A DNA stretch of 64,000 bases from Cytophagales bacterium (lineage in GTDB: Bacteria > Bacteroidota > Bacteroidia > Cytophagales > Cyclobacteriaceae). This document shows positions 38,763-47,061 of the stretch, piece after piece. Numbering within the stretch: position 1 is the stretch's first letter; each line of letters opens with the position of its first letter. The translations under genes and the position numbers were made by a program. The notes under the pieces are model-generated. The model saw only the letters and a program-made list of their open reading frames with translations. It made no database searches and was not told where the DNA came from. The DNA is taken from assembly GCA_017303795.1 (NCBI GenBank), contig JAFLBR010000018.1, positions 36,208-100,207 of the forward strand, given 5' to 3'.

Positions 38763-40229
38763 ATGGGAAAGCCAACAGGATTTTTAGAACAACAGCGTGA
38801 ATTGCCAGGCAAACGCGATCCGAAGAAACGCATCAACGATTACAATGAAGTTGATCCGGTAGTGGATGAAAAGATAACGGTGAAGCAAGCATCGCGCTGC
38901 ATGGATTGTGGTATTCCGTTTTGCCATCACGGTTGCCCGCTCGGTAATATCATACCAGAATTTAACGATGCGGTGTATCAGGAAAACTGGAAGTTGGCCT
39001 ATGAAATTCTTATTTCAACCAACAACTTCCCGGAGTTTACCGGAAGAATTTGTCCGGCACCTTGCGAAGCTTCTTGTGTGTTGGGTATAAACAAACCTGC
39101 GGTGGCTATTGAATACATCGAGAAGTCAATTATAGAAAGAGCATTTCAGGATGGCTATGCCAAGCCGCGTATTCCAAACTCACGCACCGATAAGAAAGTC
39201 GCTGTTGTAGGTTCTGGTCCGGCTGGGTTGGCAGCAGCAGCACAATTAAATTATGCCGGCCATTCAGTTACCGTGTTTGAGCGTGCCGATGAAATTGGTG
39301 GTTTGCTTCGTTATGGCATTCCTGATTTTAAGTTAGATAAACAAGTGGTTGATCGCAGAGTTCAACTGATGACAGAAGAAGGCGTTAAGTTTCAGACCAA
39401 TGCCAATGTGGGTGTTAATGTTTCAGTAGAACAATTGAAGGAAGAGTTTGATGCAATTTTACTTTGTGGTGGCTCCACTATTCCGCGCGACTTGCCCATC
39501 CCCGGAAGAGAATTGAAAGGCGTACACTTTGCGATGGATTTTTTAACACAACAAAATCGCAGGGTTGGCGGGAAGAAAGTAAACGCAGAAGAAATCTGGG
39601 CTACGGGTAAAAACGTGGTGGTGATTGGTGGAGGCGATACCGGTTCAGATTGTGTGGGCACATCCAACCGCCATGGCGCAAAGCTGGTTACACAAATAGA
39701 AATTTTATCGAAGCCACCAAAAGATAGAACGGCTACTATGCCGTGGCCAAGTTGGCCCATGATTTTAAGAACTTCGACTTCGCATGAAGAAGGGTGCGAT
39801 CGTAATTGGTCTATCGTTACCAAAGAATTTGTGGGCGATGAACAAGGAAATTTAAAAGCCTTAAAAATTGCGGAAGTGGAAATGAAAACCCAACCGGGTA
39901 AAGCACCGGCATTTGTTGAAGTACCTGGAACTGAAAAAGAAATTCCGTGCGAGTTAGCATTGCTGGCCATGGGCTTTTTACATCCGCAACATAATGGTTT
40001 GATTGATCAGTTAGGTGTTGATAAAGATGAGCGCGGCAATGTAAAAGCTACGAAGTACCAGACATCGGTTGAAAGTATTTTTGCTGCCGGAGATATGCGC
40101 AGAGGGCAATCGTTAGTAGTGTGGGCCATAAGCGAAGGCCGCGAAGCTGCACGCGCAGTAGATCAATACTTAACAGGCCAAACAGTGTTGGAAGCAAAAG
40201 AGCAAGGGATCTTGAGTTTGATGGATTAA
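38763..40229 (+). CDS. gltD: Glutamate synthase, small (beta) subunit
   Basis: A 488-residue flavoprotein that feeds electrons from NADPH to GltB. The N-terminal iron-sulfur ligands are seen in CMDCGIPFCHHGCPLGN and CPAPCEASC. The FAD-binding motif VVGSGPAGLAAA, the NADPH-binding motif VVIGGGDTGSDCVG and the C-terminal FAD contact FAAGDMRRGQSLVVWAI complete the fold. ATG 38763 is chosen over a TTG at 38751. The 85-bp gap to gltB is A+T-rich and holds AATTCAA-AA-TTGAATT and ATTTCGAAAT palindromes. Confidence 0.96.
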   Translation: MGKPTGFLEQQRELPGKRDPKKRINDYNEVDPVVDEKITVKQASRCMDCGIPFCHHGCPLGNIIPEFNDAVYQENWKLAYEILISTNNFPEFTGRICPAPCEASCVLGINKPAVAIEYIEKSIIERAFQDGYAKPRIPNSRTDKKVAVVGSGPAGLAAAAQLNYAGHSVTVFERADEIGGLLRYGIPDFKLDKQVVDRRVQLMTEEGVKFQTNANVGVNVSVEQLKEEFDAILLCGGSTIPRDLPIPGRELKGVHFAMDFLTQQNRRVGGKKVNAEEIWATGKNVVVIGGGDTGSDCVGTSNRHGAKLVTQIEILSKPPKDRTATMPWPSWPMILRTSTSHEEGCDRNWSIVTKEFVGDEQGNLKALKIAEVEMKTQPGKAPAFVEVPGTEKEIPCELALLAMGFLHPQHNGLIDQLGVDKDERGNVKATKYQTSVESIFAAGDMRRGQSLVVWAISEGREAARAVDQYLTGQTVLEAKEQGILSLMD

Positions 40230-40281
40230 TTTGGTTGTTGAGGCAAAAGCGAGACGCTTGCACCAGTTCAGATCAGAATTT

Positions 40282-40320
40282 AAAGCCCGTACCTATAATT
40301 GGTGCTGGGCTTTTTCTTTT
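40282..40320 (+). terminator. Rho-independent terminator after gltD
   Basis: AAAGCCC-GTACC, a TATAATT loop and GGTGC-T-GGGCTTTTT form a 12-bp stem with one bulge, followed by TTTTTCTTTT. It would end the gltBD transcript and lies 50 bp after the gltD stop, inside the upstream frame extension of coaX, which argues for the later coaX start. Confidence 0.75.
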
Positions 40321-40352
40321 TATCCTTTACAGGAATATTTCCATCTTGCGCC

Positions 40353-41120
40353 ATGCTTTTAGCTTTAGATATTGGTAACAGTGATATAACTGTTGGCTTG
40401 TGGAAAGACAACGAATGGAAACATGTGTGGCGCATTTCTTCGCGCCCCGATTTACCAGAACTTTATTACGGTGTAAAAATTCGCGATTACTTTTTTGAAT
40501 CGGGTAACGCGGTAGATCAGGTAAAAACTATTGTGCTGAGTAGCGTGGTGCCAGCCATGAACGACAAAATGAAAAGCGTTTCGCGCACGCTGTTTGAAAT
40601 AGAACCTATCGTGCTTGGGCCAAAGGTTTACGCTTCATTGCCTATGCAAATTCTTAACCCGTTCGAAATTGGTTCGGATCTGGTTGCCAACGCAGCAGCA
40701 GCTTACTTTAAATACAAGCAAACTTGTATTGTAGTTGATTTTGGTACCGCTCTTACTTTCACTACGGTTTCGGGCACGGGCGAGATATTAGGAGTATCTA
40801 TTGCGCCTGGTTTGAAAACTGCTATTCGTTCCCTCTCACAAAATACTGCCAAGTTATTTGATGTTCCGCTTGAGATGCCAACGTCATCGCTTGGAAAAAA
40901 TACAATCACGGCAATTCAATCAGGTATATTAATTGGTTACGAAGGTTTGGTTAAGAATGTAGTAACTAAAATTCAAGCCGAGTTGAATGTGCCTTGCCTG
41001 GTAGTGGCTACCGGAGGACTATCATCTGTGATAACTCCCTTAGGAGGTTTCTTTCATTCTATTGAACCCAATCTAACATTAGATGGCTTGCGTATGATTG
41101 GCGAGCATGTGAGCGCCTGA
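40353..41120 (+). CDS. coaX: Type III pantothenate kinase
   Basis: A 255-residue ASKHA-fold kinase for the first step of coenzyme A synthesis. The N-terminal phosphate motif is LALDIGNSDITVGLW (D6); GSDLVANAAAAYFKYK and VDFGTALTFTTV are the other CoaX signatures. ATG 40353 is chosen because it gives the canonical MLLALDIGNS start; the frame extends to 40299 but that stretch overlaps the gltD terminator. Type III kinases use a monovalent cation and are not feedback-inhibited by CoA. Confidence 0.94.
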   Translation: MLLALDIGNSDITVGLWKDNEWKHVWRISSRPDLPELYYGVKIRDYFFESGNAVDQVKTIVLSSVVPAMNDKMKSVSRTLFEIEPIVLGPKVYASLPMQILNPFEIGSDLVANAAAAYFKYKQTCIVVDFGTALTFTTVSGTGEILGVSIAPGLKTAIRSLSQNTAKLFDVPLEMPTSSLGKNTITAIQSGILIGYEGLVKNVVTKIQAELNVPCLVVATGGLSSVITPLGGFFHSIEPNLTLDGLRMIGEHVSA

Positions 41121-41263
41121 ATTGTGTGAACGGTTTCCATTCCTGTAACTATTTCTCCACTCCCCAGTATTATTAAAACAATCGGGACTAACTGGCGTTT
41201 CCTTTGCACTATAGGAACCCCAGTCGTCTTGTATATTTATATATGAGGGGTTGGGTTTAGGTT

Positions 41264-41290
41264 AGGCCTGGTCGGGGGACCAGGCCTTTT
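41264..41290 (+). terminator. Strong rho-independent terminator
   Basis: AGGCCTGGTC at 41264-41273, GGGG loop and GACCAGGCCT at 41278-41287 give a perfect 10-bp stem followed by TTTT. It is 144 bp after the coaX stop, leaving room for a short transcript in between. It also faces the convergent gene ending at 41304 and may serve both. Confidence 0.8.
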
Positions 41291-41303
41291 ACTTTTTAGT
41301 GAA

Positions 41304-42038
41304 TTAATATACCCGCGTGCGCAAACTACCGGTGTTGAGTTGAATACCTAATGCAAATTGCAGCGGCACATAATCGAAATATTCATTAGGAGACACTTTG
41401 ACATTTAGTCCTAATTGAAATATGCCTTGCAGATTTCCGACCAACGGAAATTTACCGGTTAGTGCGGGTTCAATGAATAATCTTGGTTTCTCATCAGGGT
41501 TTATAGTAACCGTATTGTTTGAGGGATTATTATCATTAGAAGTAAACTCAGAGAAATCAACCAATGAGATTCGAGGAGTAAAAGCCAGGTTAAACCTACG
41601 GTTATTTTGGCCAAAAGATGGTTGAATAAAAATGCGACTATAAGTACCGGTAGCTACCAGGTCTTTCTGCCCAAAATCACTTGTAAAGAAATAGTATTGC
41701 GAGTAGCTGGTTCCTTTTCCCAACCCATAGCCAGCAAAAATCTCCACACGCGATCTGCGGTTTGATTTGTAATAGCCGACACCACCTTCCACGAAAGTAT
41801 GCGAGCGGGTATAACTTTCGGGTTCCGAAATTTTCTGGCGCAGCAACGAACCGTTTACCATAATGGCAACATTATCGGTTACAGCCAATGCCGTTTGCAC
41901 TTCAGCACCATTCGAAGCAATAACCGAAGCCTGAAACTCGCCCTGCTCGCGAAACAAGGGCACATTGCGGGTAGTGGGAATGTAGAGTGGTGAGCATCCG
42001 GCTGCAACCAACACTAACAGGATTATAAAAAAACGCAT
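41304..42038 (-). CDS. Outer-membrane beta-barrel-like lipoprotein
   Basis: A 244-residue protein with a lipoprotein signal (FIILLVLVAAGC). The mature part alternates hydrophobic and polar residues with aromatic ends (VEGGVGYYKSN, VEIFAGYGLGKG, YSRIFIQPSFGQ, LFIEPALTGKF) and ends in a Tyr, like small eight- to ten-stranded outer-membrane barrels. No specific family is recognised. The gene is divergent from the nitroreductase at 42082 and transcribed alone. Confidence 0.7.
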   Translation of the reverse strand: MRFFIILLVLVAAGCSPLYIPTTRNVPLFREQGEFQASVIASNGAEVQTALAVTDNVAIMVNGSLLRQKISEPESYTRSHTFVEGGVGYYKSNRRSRVEIFAGYGLGKGTSYSQYYFFTSDFGQKDLVATGTYSRIFIQPSFGQNNRRFNLAFTPRISLVDFSEFTSNDNNPSNNTVTINPDEKPRLFIEPALTGKFPLVGNLQGIFQLGLNVKVSPNEYFDYVPLQFALGIQLNTGSLRTRVY

Positions 42039-42081
42039 GGGGTGTTTGAAGTTGTGGAGTAAATTAGCAAAAAACTATTCA

Positions 42082-42672
42082 ATGAATTTTAATGTAGAAG
42101 AATTAAATCAACTGATGCGTGCGCGCAGGTCGGTTTACCCGAAAGATTACTCAGGAGAAATTGTGCCAGAACACATCATTAACCAGATGATGGAGAATGC
42201 CAATTGGGCTCCTAACCATAAACTTACCGAACCGTGGCGCTTTACAGTTTTTAGTGGCGAAGGCCTGAAGAAGCTGGCGGTATTTCAAAGCGAGTGTTAC
42301 AAACAAGTTACAGAAGCAAATGGCACTTTTCAACAAGATCGCTATCAGTCTATGCAAACCAAACCGATGGCATCATCGCACATTATTGCCATAGGCATGA
42401 AGCGCGATGCAGGCAAACGTTTACCCGAGTGGGAAGAGTTGGGAGCCGTATTTTGTGCGGTGCAGAACATGTACCTTACGGCAACTGCGTATGGAGTGGG
42501 TTGCTACCTGAGCACCGGAGGTATAACGAATTTTGAAGAAGCCAAACCTTTTTTCGGTTTGGGTATTGACGATAAACTCTGTGGCTTTCTTCATGTAGGT
42601 ATGCCGAAAGCACAATTGCCCGAAGGCAGACGCAAACCCGTTGCCGATAAAATTATCTGGGTGAAGGATTAA
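42082..42672 (+). CDS. Nitroreductase-family flavoprotein
   Basis: A 196-residue FMN-dependent protein of the YdjA/NfnB type. The FMN-phosphate motif RARRSVYPKDYS and the NWAPNHKLTEPWRFTVF segment open the fold. AVQNMYLTATAYGVGCYLSTG and the final GFLHVGMPK are standard. Members reduce nitro compounds, quinones or other electrophiles with NAD(P)H; no substrate is indicated. ATG 42082 is preferred to ATG 42037, which would overlap the divergent lipoprotein start and add 15 residues unlike the family. Confidence 0.88.
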   Translation: MNFNVEELNQLMRARRSVYPKDYSGEIVPEHIINQMMENANWAPNHKLTEPWRFTVFSGEGLKKLAVFQSECYKQVTEANGTFQQDRYQSMQTKPMASSHIIAIGMKRDAGKRLPEWEELGAVFCAVQNMYLTATAYGVGCYLSTGGITNFEEAKPFFGLGIDDKLCGFLHVGMPKAQLPEGRRKPVADKIIWVKD

Positions 42673-42700
42673 ATTGTACCTTGAAAAAACTTCACACAAT

Positions 42701-44059
42701 ATGAAACTCCAAAATTCTATACTAAACTCCTCCCCTCTCCTCCGGAGAGGGGCAAGGGGTGAGGCTGCATTTCTCCTCGTCACGCTCTTCGCCCTTGCTG
42801 CCTGCACTTCATCCAAAACCGAAAACAAACAACCTACATTCACGCTCACCAAAACAGATAAGTTTTTGTTCAACTCGTTTGTGGATTGCAACATGGCCGA
42901 GGTTTGGGTAGGCGATACGTTTCGCATTTTTCCGGGTAAGTATGGTGAAGATACGTTGTGGGGTTACTCCGATAACCTGCGCTTTGGTAATGGCGCCAAT
43001 GCCGATGAAGCTTTCGCCAACAAGTATGAAGACCTGATAATGCCCGACATGCCGAAGAATGTAAAACTAACTGAAGATGGTTTACACGGAGCAGTTTGGT
43101 TTGAAACTGTTTATCAGGACTCTAAAGATGCTACCGGCAAAACATTGTATGCCGTTTATCACAACGAAAACTATCCACAGAATTTTCCTTACAACGAACA
43201 AACCGGACAAGGATACATTTATAAATACTGGCCGCAAGGGTTAACCGGAGTTACATCGCCAGCGGCAGTTTGCCGCATCGGCATTATGAAATCAATTGAT
43301 GGTGGTTATAGTTGGGATAATCGCGGAATCTTTATTGAAGATTTACAACCGCGTATGATTCTTAAACCACACAATACCTCCAACACCTTTGCGGGTGGCG
43401 TGGGCGATCCATCGGCTGTAGCCAGTGGCGAGTATCTGTATTTGTTTTATGGTGAGTATGGGTATCCCGGTGTTTATGATTCGGCTGCGTACGATCCTGC
43501 AAAGGAATGGAGCGGCCAATGCATTAGCGTAGCGCGCATCAAATTAACTGATCTCGACAATCCTGTTGGCAAAGCAAGGCGATGGGATGGTAATGCCTTT
43601 ACGGTTTTGCCCGATGGTGTAGGCACGCCCGTTAAGTCATTACAGATTCCAATGACTGAAGGCGGTGGCCCTGCATCGGCTCCCGATAAAATGTTTCATT
43701 GGGGCCCATCCGTTAGCTGGAACACGTATTTGAATTGTTGGGTAATGATGATGGGCCGTGTAGAAAGTTCATCGTGGAAGGGCAGCGCGATTTACATTTC
43801 ATTCAATTTTAATGAAGACCTGACTGCGGGCGATAATTCACAACAATGGACCAAACCCCAACAAGTGTTGGATGTTCCGGAGCATACGTTGTGGTATCCA
43901 TCGCTACAACCCATGAACACACCTGAAGACATTGAGAATAAATATACCTGTGTGCGATTAGGCAAACGCGCCCGCTTATTTTTTAAAGATATGTTTACGA
44001 ATGAAGCAGGATTTCAGAGTGAGTATAAGTCGGAGTATATAATAGAGTTTGAAAAGTAA
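42701..44059 (+). CDS. Beta-propeller-like lipoprotein with a repeat-encoded signal region
   Basis: A 452-residue secreted lipoprotein (lipobox ALAAC). An Asp-box, SIDGGYSW, and the repeated aromatic-rich segments (VGDPSAVASGEYLYLFYGEYG, KMFHWGPSVSWNTYLNCWVMMMGR) suggest a five- or six-bladed propeller of the sialidase/DUF4185-like type, perhaps a glycosidase or sugar-binding protein. Catalytic residues cannot be assigned. The basic part of the signal peptide (residues 11-22, PLLRRGARGEA) is encoded by a copy of the GC-rich palindromic repeat, so it was probably rebuilt from repeat DNA. ATG 42701 is chosen over TTG 42674. Confidence 0.65.
   Translation: MKLQNSILNSSPLLRRGARGEAAFLLVTLFALAACTSSKTENKQPTFTLTKTDKFLFNSFVDCNMAEVWVGDTFRIFPGKYGEDTLWGYSDNLRFGNGANADEAFANKYEDLIMPDMPKNVKLTEDGLHGAVWFETVYQDSKDATGKTLYAVYHNENYPQNFPYNEQTGQGYIYKYWPQGLTGVTSPAAVCRIGIMKSIDGGYSWDNRGIFIEDLQPRMILKPHNTSNTFAGGVGDPSAVASGEYLYLFYGEYGYPGVYDSAAYDPAKEWSGQCISVARIKLTDLDNPVGKARRWDGNAFTVLPDGVGTPVKSLQIPMTEGGGPASAPDKMFHWGPSVSWNTYLNCWVMMMGRVESSSWKGSAIYISFNFNEDLTAGDNSQQWTKPQQVLDVPEHTLWYPSLQPMNTPEDIENKYTCVRLGKRARLFFKDMFTNEAGFQSEYKSEYIIEFEK
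42732..42764 (+). repeat. GC-rich palindromic repeat, copy 2, inside a signal peptide
   Basis: CCCCTCTCCTCCGGAGAGGGG, then CAAGGGGTGAGG. It differs from copy 3 by a few bases and is read in frame as residues SPLLRRGARGE of the lipoprotein at 42701. Confidence 0.8.
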
Positions 44060-44078
44060 AATTAAATAGGAGTCTCTT

Positions 44079-44110
44079 CCCCTCTCCCCCGGAGAGGGGC
44101 AGGGGTGAGG
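44079..44110 (+). repeat. GC-rich palindromic repeat, copy 3
   Basis: CCCCTCTCCCCCGGAGAGGGG, then CAGGGGTGAGG. It ends 4 bp before the ATG of the dehydratase gene, so its GGGGTGAGG tail stands where a Shine-Dalgarno sequence would. The hairpin stem could hide or expose that site. Confidence 0.8.
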
Positions 44111-44114
44111 CATT

Positions 44115-45065
44115 ATGAGTATAGATCGTTACAGTATTGAACAAGCGCACGAGCGCATTAAACCGTACATTCATCGTACACCGGTATTAACTTCAAAAAG
44201 CATTAATGAAGCCACCGGCTGCCACGTTTACCTGAAGTGCGAAAACTTTCAGAAGATAGGAGCCTTTAAAGCACGTGGTGCTATGAATGCAGCCTTATCA
44301 TTAGATGCCGAACAACGCGCACTGGGATTGGCCACGCACTCATCTGGCAATCATGCACAGGCGCTTGCGCGAGCGGCAAAAATATTGGGTACAAAATCAT
44401 ACATCGTAATGCCGCGTACTGCACCCGAAATAAAGAAGCGGGGTGTGCGTGGATACGGTGGCGAAATTTTTGAGTGCGAACCCACTTTGCAGGCACGCGA
44501 AGCTACGTTGGCCGAAGTGGTTCAAAAAACGGGCGCGACAGAAATTCATCCGTTCAATGATTATGATGTGATAGAAGGTCAGGCTACAGCCGCCAAAGAA
44601 TTGTTTGCCGATGTGCGCGAGCTGGATGTAATTATGGTACCCGTAGGTGGTGGAGGTTTGTTAAGTGGCACCGCACTGGCCGCAAAATATTTTTCACCCG
44701 AAACAAAAGTGATTGCCGGTGAGCCTGCAGGTTCCGATGATGCCTATCGTTCAATGAAGAGCGGCAAAATTGAAGAAGCACAATCGCAAAGTATTGCCGA
44801 TGGATTGTTAACACGCCTGGGTGATAAAACTTTTCCCATTATACAAAAACATGTAAGCGAAGTCATTACCGCTAGTGATGCTGAAATTATTGCAGCGATG
44901 CGGTTAGTGTGGGAGCGAGTAAAAATTGTAATAGAACCTTCATGCGCGGTGCCATTGGCTGCGCTTATCAAAGAGAAAGATCGTTTCAAAGATCAGCGTG
45001 TGGGAATTATTTTATCTGGCGGGAATGTGGATTTAGAGAAAGTTTTGAAGTTGATGGTTCAATAA
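44115..45065 (+). CDS. Threonine/serine dehydratase-family PLP enzyme
   Basis: A 316-residue fold-type II PLP enzyme lacking the C-terminal ACT regulatory domain of biosynthetic IlvA. The PLP lysine is K52 in KIGAFKARGAM, the SSGNHAQALARAA motif binds the substrate carboxylate and VPVGGGGLLSG is the phosphate loop. Length and motifs fit catabolic threonine dehydratase or serine racemase (TdcB/Srr type). The short form would not be inhibited by isoleucine. A GC-rich repeat copy is directly upstream of the ATG. Confidence 0.88.
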   Translation: MSIDRYSIEQAHERIKPYIHRTPVLTSKSINEATGCHVYLKCENFQKIGAFKARGAMNAALSLDAEQRALGLATHSSGNHAQALARAAKILGTKSYIVMPRTAPEIKKRGVRGYGGEIFECEPTLQAREATLAEVVQKTGATEIHPFNDYDVIEGQATAAKELFADVRELDVIMVPVGGGGLLSGTALAAKYFSPETKVIAGEPAGSDDAYRSMKSGKIEEAQSQSIADGLLTRLGDKTFPIIQKHVSEVITASDAEIIAAMRLVWERVKIVIEPSCAVPLAALIKEKDRFKDQRVGIILSGGNVDLEKVLKLMVQ

Positions 45066-45265
45066 AAAAGCCAAGGTACACGGTAGATCAACATAAATAG
45101 TATTGAAAGAATGCAAAGGCCTGTTAGAAGATTCTTAAAATATTTTACATCACCATCATGATACCTCGACATATAGTCATCAAACTTTCCCTTGAAACCT
45201 GAGAGCGTCCAATATAAGAATGCTCCAGTGGCAACAACCACTAAACCAAGGAATGAGGATCCCAT
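45059..45265 (-). CDS. Small two-helix membrane protein
   Basis: A 68-residue protein with two hydrophobic segments (FLGLVVVATGAFLYWTL at 5-21 and LLTGLCILSILFMLIY about 46-61) and a charged middle (KGKFDDYMSRYHDGDVKYFKN). It overlaps the end of the dehydratase gene by 7 bp in the convergent direction. No family is recognised; the clean two-helix pattern and absence of a competing gene support it being real. Confidence 0.55.
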   Translation of the reverse strand: MGSSFLGLVVVATGAFLYWTLSGFKGKFDDYMSRYHDGDVKYFKNLLTGLCILSILFMLIYRVPWLFY

Positions 45266-45347
45266 ATTCCTAAATTTTGGTTCTATTCGTTCAACTCTGA
45301 ACGAGCTTATAATTTGTAATGTATAAACTCTTAGTCGAAATTACCAC

Positions 45348-46220
45348 TTACTGCGATACACTCACCACCAACTTATATCCCACTCCATGCACATTCATTA
45401 ATTGAATGGCCGGGTCGTCTTTTAATTTTTTGCGTAAGCGCGATACAAATACATCAAGGCTGCGGCTTATCAACGCTCCGTTATCCTGCCACACTTCTTT
45501 CATTAATATTTCGCGGGTAATGGGTTGATTAAGTTGTGCCGCAAAAAGTTTCAGCAACTGCGATTCTTTATCGGAAAGATCGATCGTAATTTTTCCAAGC
45601 TTCAATGTCCGGCTCGCTTCATAAAATTCGTATTGACCAATTTGTATCGCTGGGGTTTCAGATACAGCTTTGATTTTCTTTTTAGAAAAGGCCCGCCCTA
45701 CAAAGCCCATTAGCATAAGACTAACAGCAGCCAGCACAAACAAGTATTTGTTTTGCCATACTGAATAAGTTGGTTGTAAGAAAGAGAGCGTGATGGTGTA
45801 ACATCCTTCTGGTTGGTTTCGCCCGAGGCAAGGCACCAAGGTAGTCTGTTTAAAATCACCAATCTGAAAACCATACACGATTTCGCGCGAAGTACACTCA
45901 AGAACATTTACAGTATAGTTTAACGAAACCGGAGTTGCCTTTAAACTTTGTTGTACAATGTTTACCAGCGAATCGGGGACAAATGCAAACGGACTTTGAA
46001 ATTCTAACCAATATGTACTTTCATCAAGTTGCTTAACCGGCAACACCCGCGATGTTGAATCGCCAGCGTGCAACAACAAGCGATGCCCTACATTGCGCAA
46101 GGCTATGGCAATTTCTTTTTCGGGAAACTTGCTTTGGGGTTGTGTGATGATAGACCCTGCTGAAATCAGGAAAACACTGCTGGCAATAAGCCCCACAACA
46201 ATCAACACGTTTCGCTTCAT
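45348..46220 (-). CDS. Membrane-anchored winged-helix transcriptional regulator (ToxR-like topology)
   Basis: A 290-residue protein. An N-terminal helix (NVLIVVGLIASSVFLISAG) is followed by a periplasmic part (about 25-150) with Cys pairs (VLECTSRE, VPCLGRNQPEGC) and a second helix around 156-175 (YLFVLAAVSLMLMGFVG). The C-terminus is an OmpR/PhoB-type DNA-binding domain (TIDLSDKESQLLKLFAA..ITREILMKEVW..VDVFVSRLRKKLK..VHGVGYKLVV). So one polypeptide senses outside and binds DNA inside, without receiver or kinase. ATG 46220 is preferred over GTG 46226. It is divergent from the YceI gene, a likely target by position. Confidence 0.78.
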   Translation of the reverse strand: MKRNVLIVVGLIASSVFLISAGSIITQPQSKFPEKEIAIALRNVGHRLLLHAGDSTSRVLPVKQLDESTYWLEFQSPFAFVPDSLVNIVQQSLKATPVSLNYTVNVLECTSREIVYGFQIGDFKQTTLVPCLGRNQPEGCYTITLSFLQPTYSVWQNKYLFVLAAVSLMLMGFVGRAFSKKKIKAVSETPAIQIGQYEFYEASRTLKLGKITIDLSDKESQLLKLFAAQLNQPITREILMKEVWQDNGALISRSLDVFVSRLRKKLKDDPAIQLMNVHGVGYKLVVSVSQ

Positions 46221-46319
46221 GCGCACAAAGTTAGCGGAGTAAAACGGCCCGTAGCAAAGTTTTACGCGTGTTTAACACTTTTTTACACTTGAAATGGAAT
46301 GGTAGCGCAAGGCACCCGT

Positions 46320-46327
46320 TACGTTTG
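46320..46327 (+). promoter_or_regulatory. Bacteroidota -7 promoter box of the YceI-family gene
   Basis: TACGTTTG fits TAnnTTTG and ends 23 bp before the ATG at 46351, placing the start of transcription near 46333 with a short leader. Confidence 0.45.
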
Positions 46328-46350
46328 TTCAAAACAAAACCACAAGTTTT

Positions 46351-47010
46351 ATGAGAACAATAATTTTCGTGTTGATCTGTGTTGGGGCACAAGCGCAACC
46401 CAAATCTCAAATTGTACCGCTATCTGATTTTGGTGCCAGTTGGATGTGGAAACCACAAACCGTTTCAGGTATAACGTGGGAGCTGAATCAAAAAGAAAGC
46501 AAACTGTTGTGGATGGGTAAACCCATTGTGGGTAGCGGCCACGAAGGCACCATTCAATTAACTTCGGGATCAATTGTCACTTCAACTTCCGGCCAGATTA
46601 TACAAGGCGAATTAGTGGCTGATATGAACACCATTAAAAGCACCGACATGAAACCCGATGATGGCGGCAAAGATTTGGAAGAGCATTTAAAGGATGATGA
46701 CTTCTTTTCGGTAACCAAATTTCCGCGCGCTAATTTTTCTATTCTGAAAGTGGCCGATGCTAACAAAACTTCAGGCCAACTAAAAATAACCGGCTTGCTT
46801 ACTATAAAAGGAATAACCAATCAGGTTGAATTTTTTGCCACCACAACCAGTAGCAAAGAAAGCATTCAGGTAAAAGGTGAGTTGATTATTGATCGCACCA
46901 AATGGGATGTTAACTATCAATCCAAATCAATTTTTAAAAGTTTGAAAGATGGAGTTATCTCCGATGAGATTAAGCTTACGATTGATCTGAAATTCTTTTT
47001 GGGATGTTAA
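46351..47010 (+). CDS. YceI-family secreted lipocalin-like protein
   Basis: A 219-residue protein with a short signal peptide (FVLICVGAQAQ). The YceI barrel is recognised by GHEGTIQLTSGSIV, LEEHLKDDDFFSVTKFPRANFSI and LTIKGITNQVEFF. YceI proteins bind isoprenoid-type hydrophobic ligands in the periplasm and are induced by acid or membrane stress. It may be controlled by the divergent membrane-anchored regulator; inferred from position. Confidence 0.88.
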   Translation: MRTIIFVLICVGAQAQPKSQIVPLSDFGASWMWKPQTVSGITWELNQKESKLLWMGKPIVGSGHEGTIQLTSGSIVTSTSGQIIQGELVADMNTIKSTDMKPDDGGKDLEEHLKDDDFFSVTKFPRANFSILKVADANKTSGQLKITGLLTIKGITNQVEFFATTTSSKESIQVKGELIIDRTKWDVNYQSKSIFKSLKDGVISDEIKLTIDLKFFLGC

Positions 47011-47017
47011 AAGTTAA

Positions 47018-47054
47018 TGCTCGTTACCGGTTTCACCAGAACCGGTAACGAGCA
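47018..47054. terminator. Perfect 15-bp hairpin between convergent genes
   Basis: TGCTCGTTACCGGTT (47018-47032), a 7-nt loop and AACCGGTAACGAGCA (47040-47054), with T-rich sequence downstream. It lies between the YceI gene (stop 47010) and the convergent M1 peptidase (stop 47062) and would terminate both. Confidence 0.75.
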
Positions 47055-47061
47055 ACTAATT

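Noticed and set aside
40299-40352. Upstream extension of coaX
   Set aside because: It overlaps the gltD terminator and puts residues in front of the canonical DIGNS start.
42421-42927. 168-codon minus-strand frame across the nitroreductase end and repeat copy 2
   Set aside because: Antisense to two supported genes; its arginine-rich stretch comes from the palindromic repeat.
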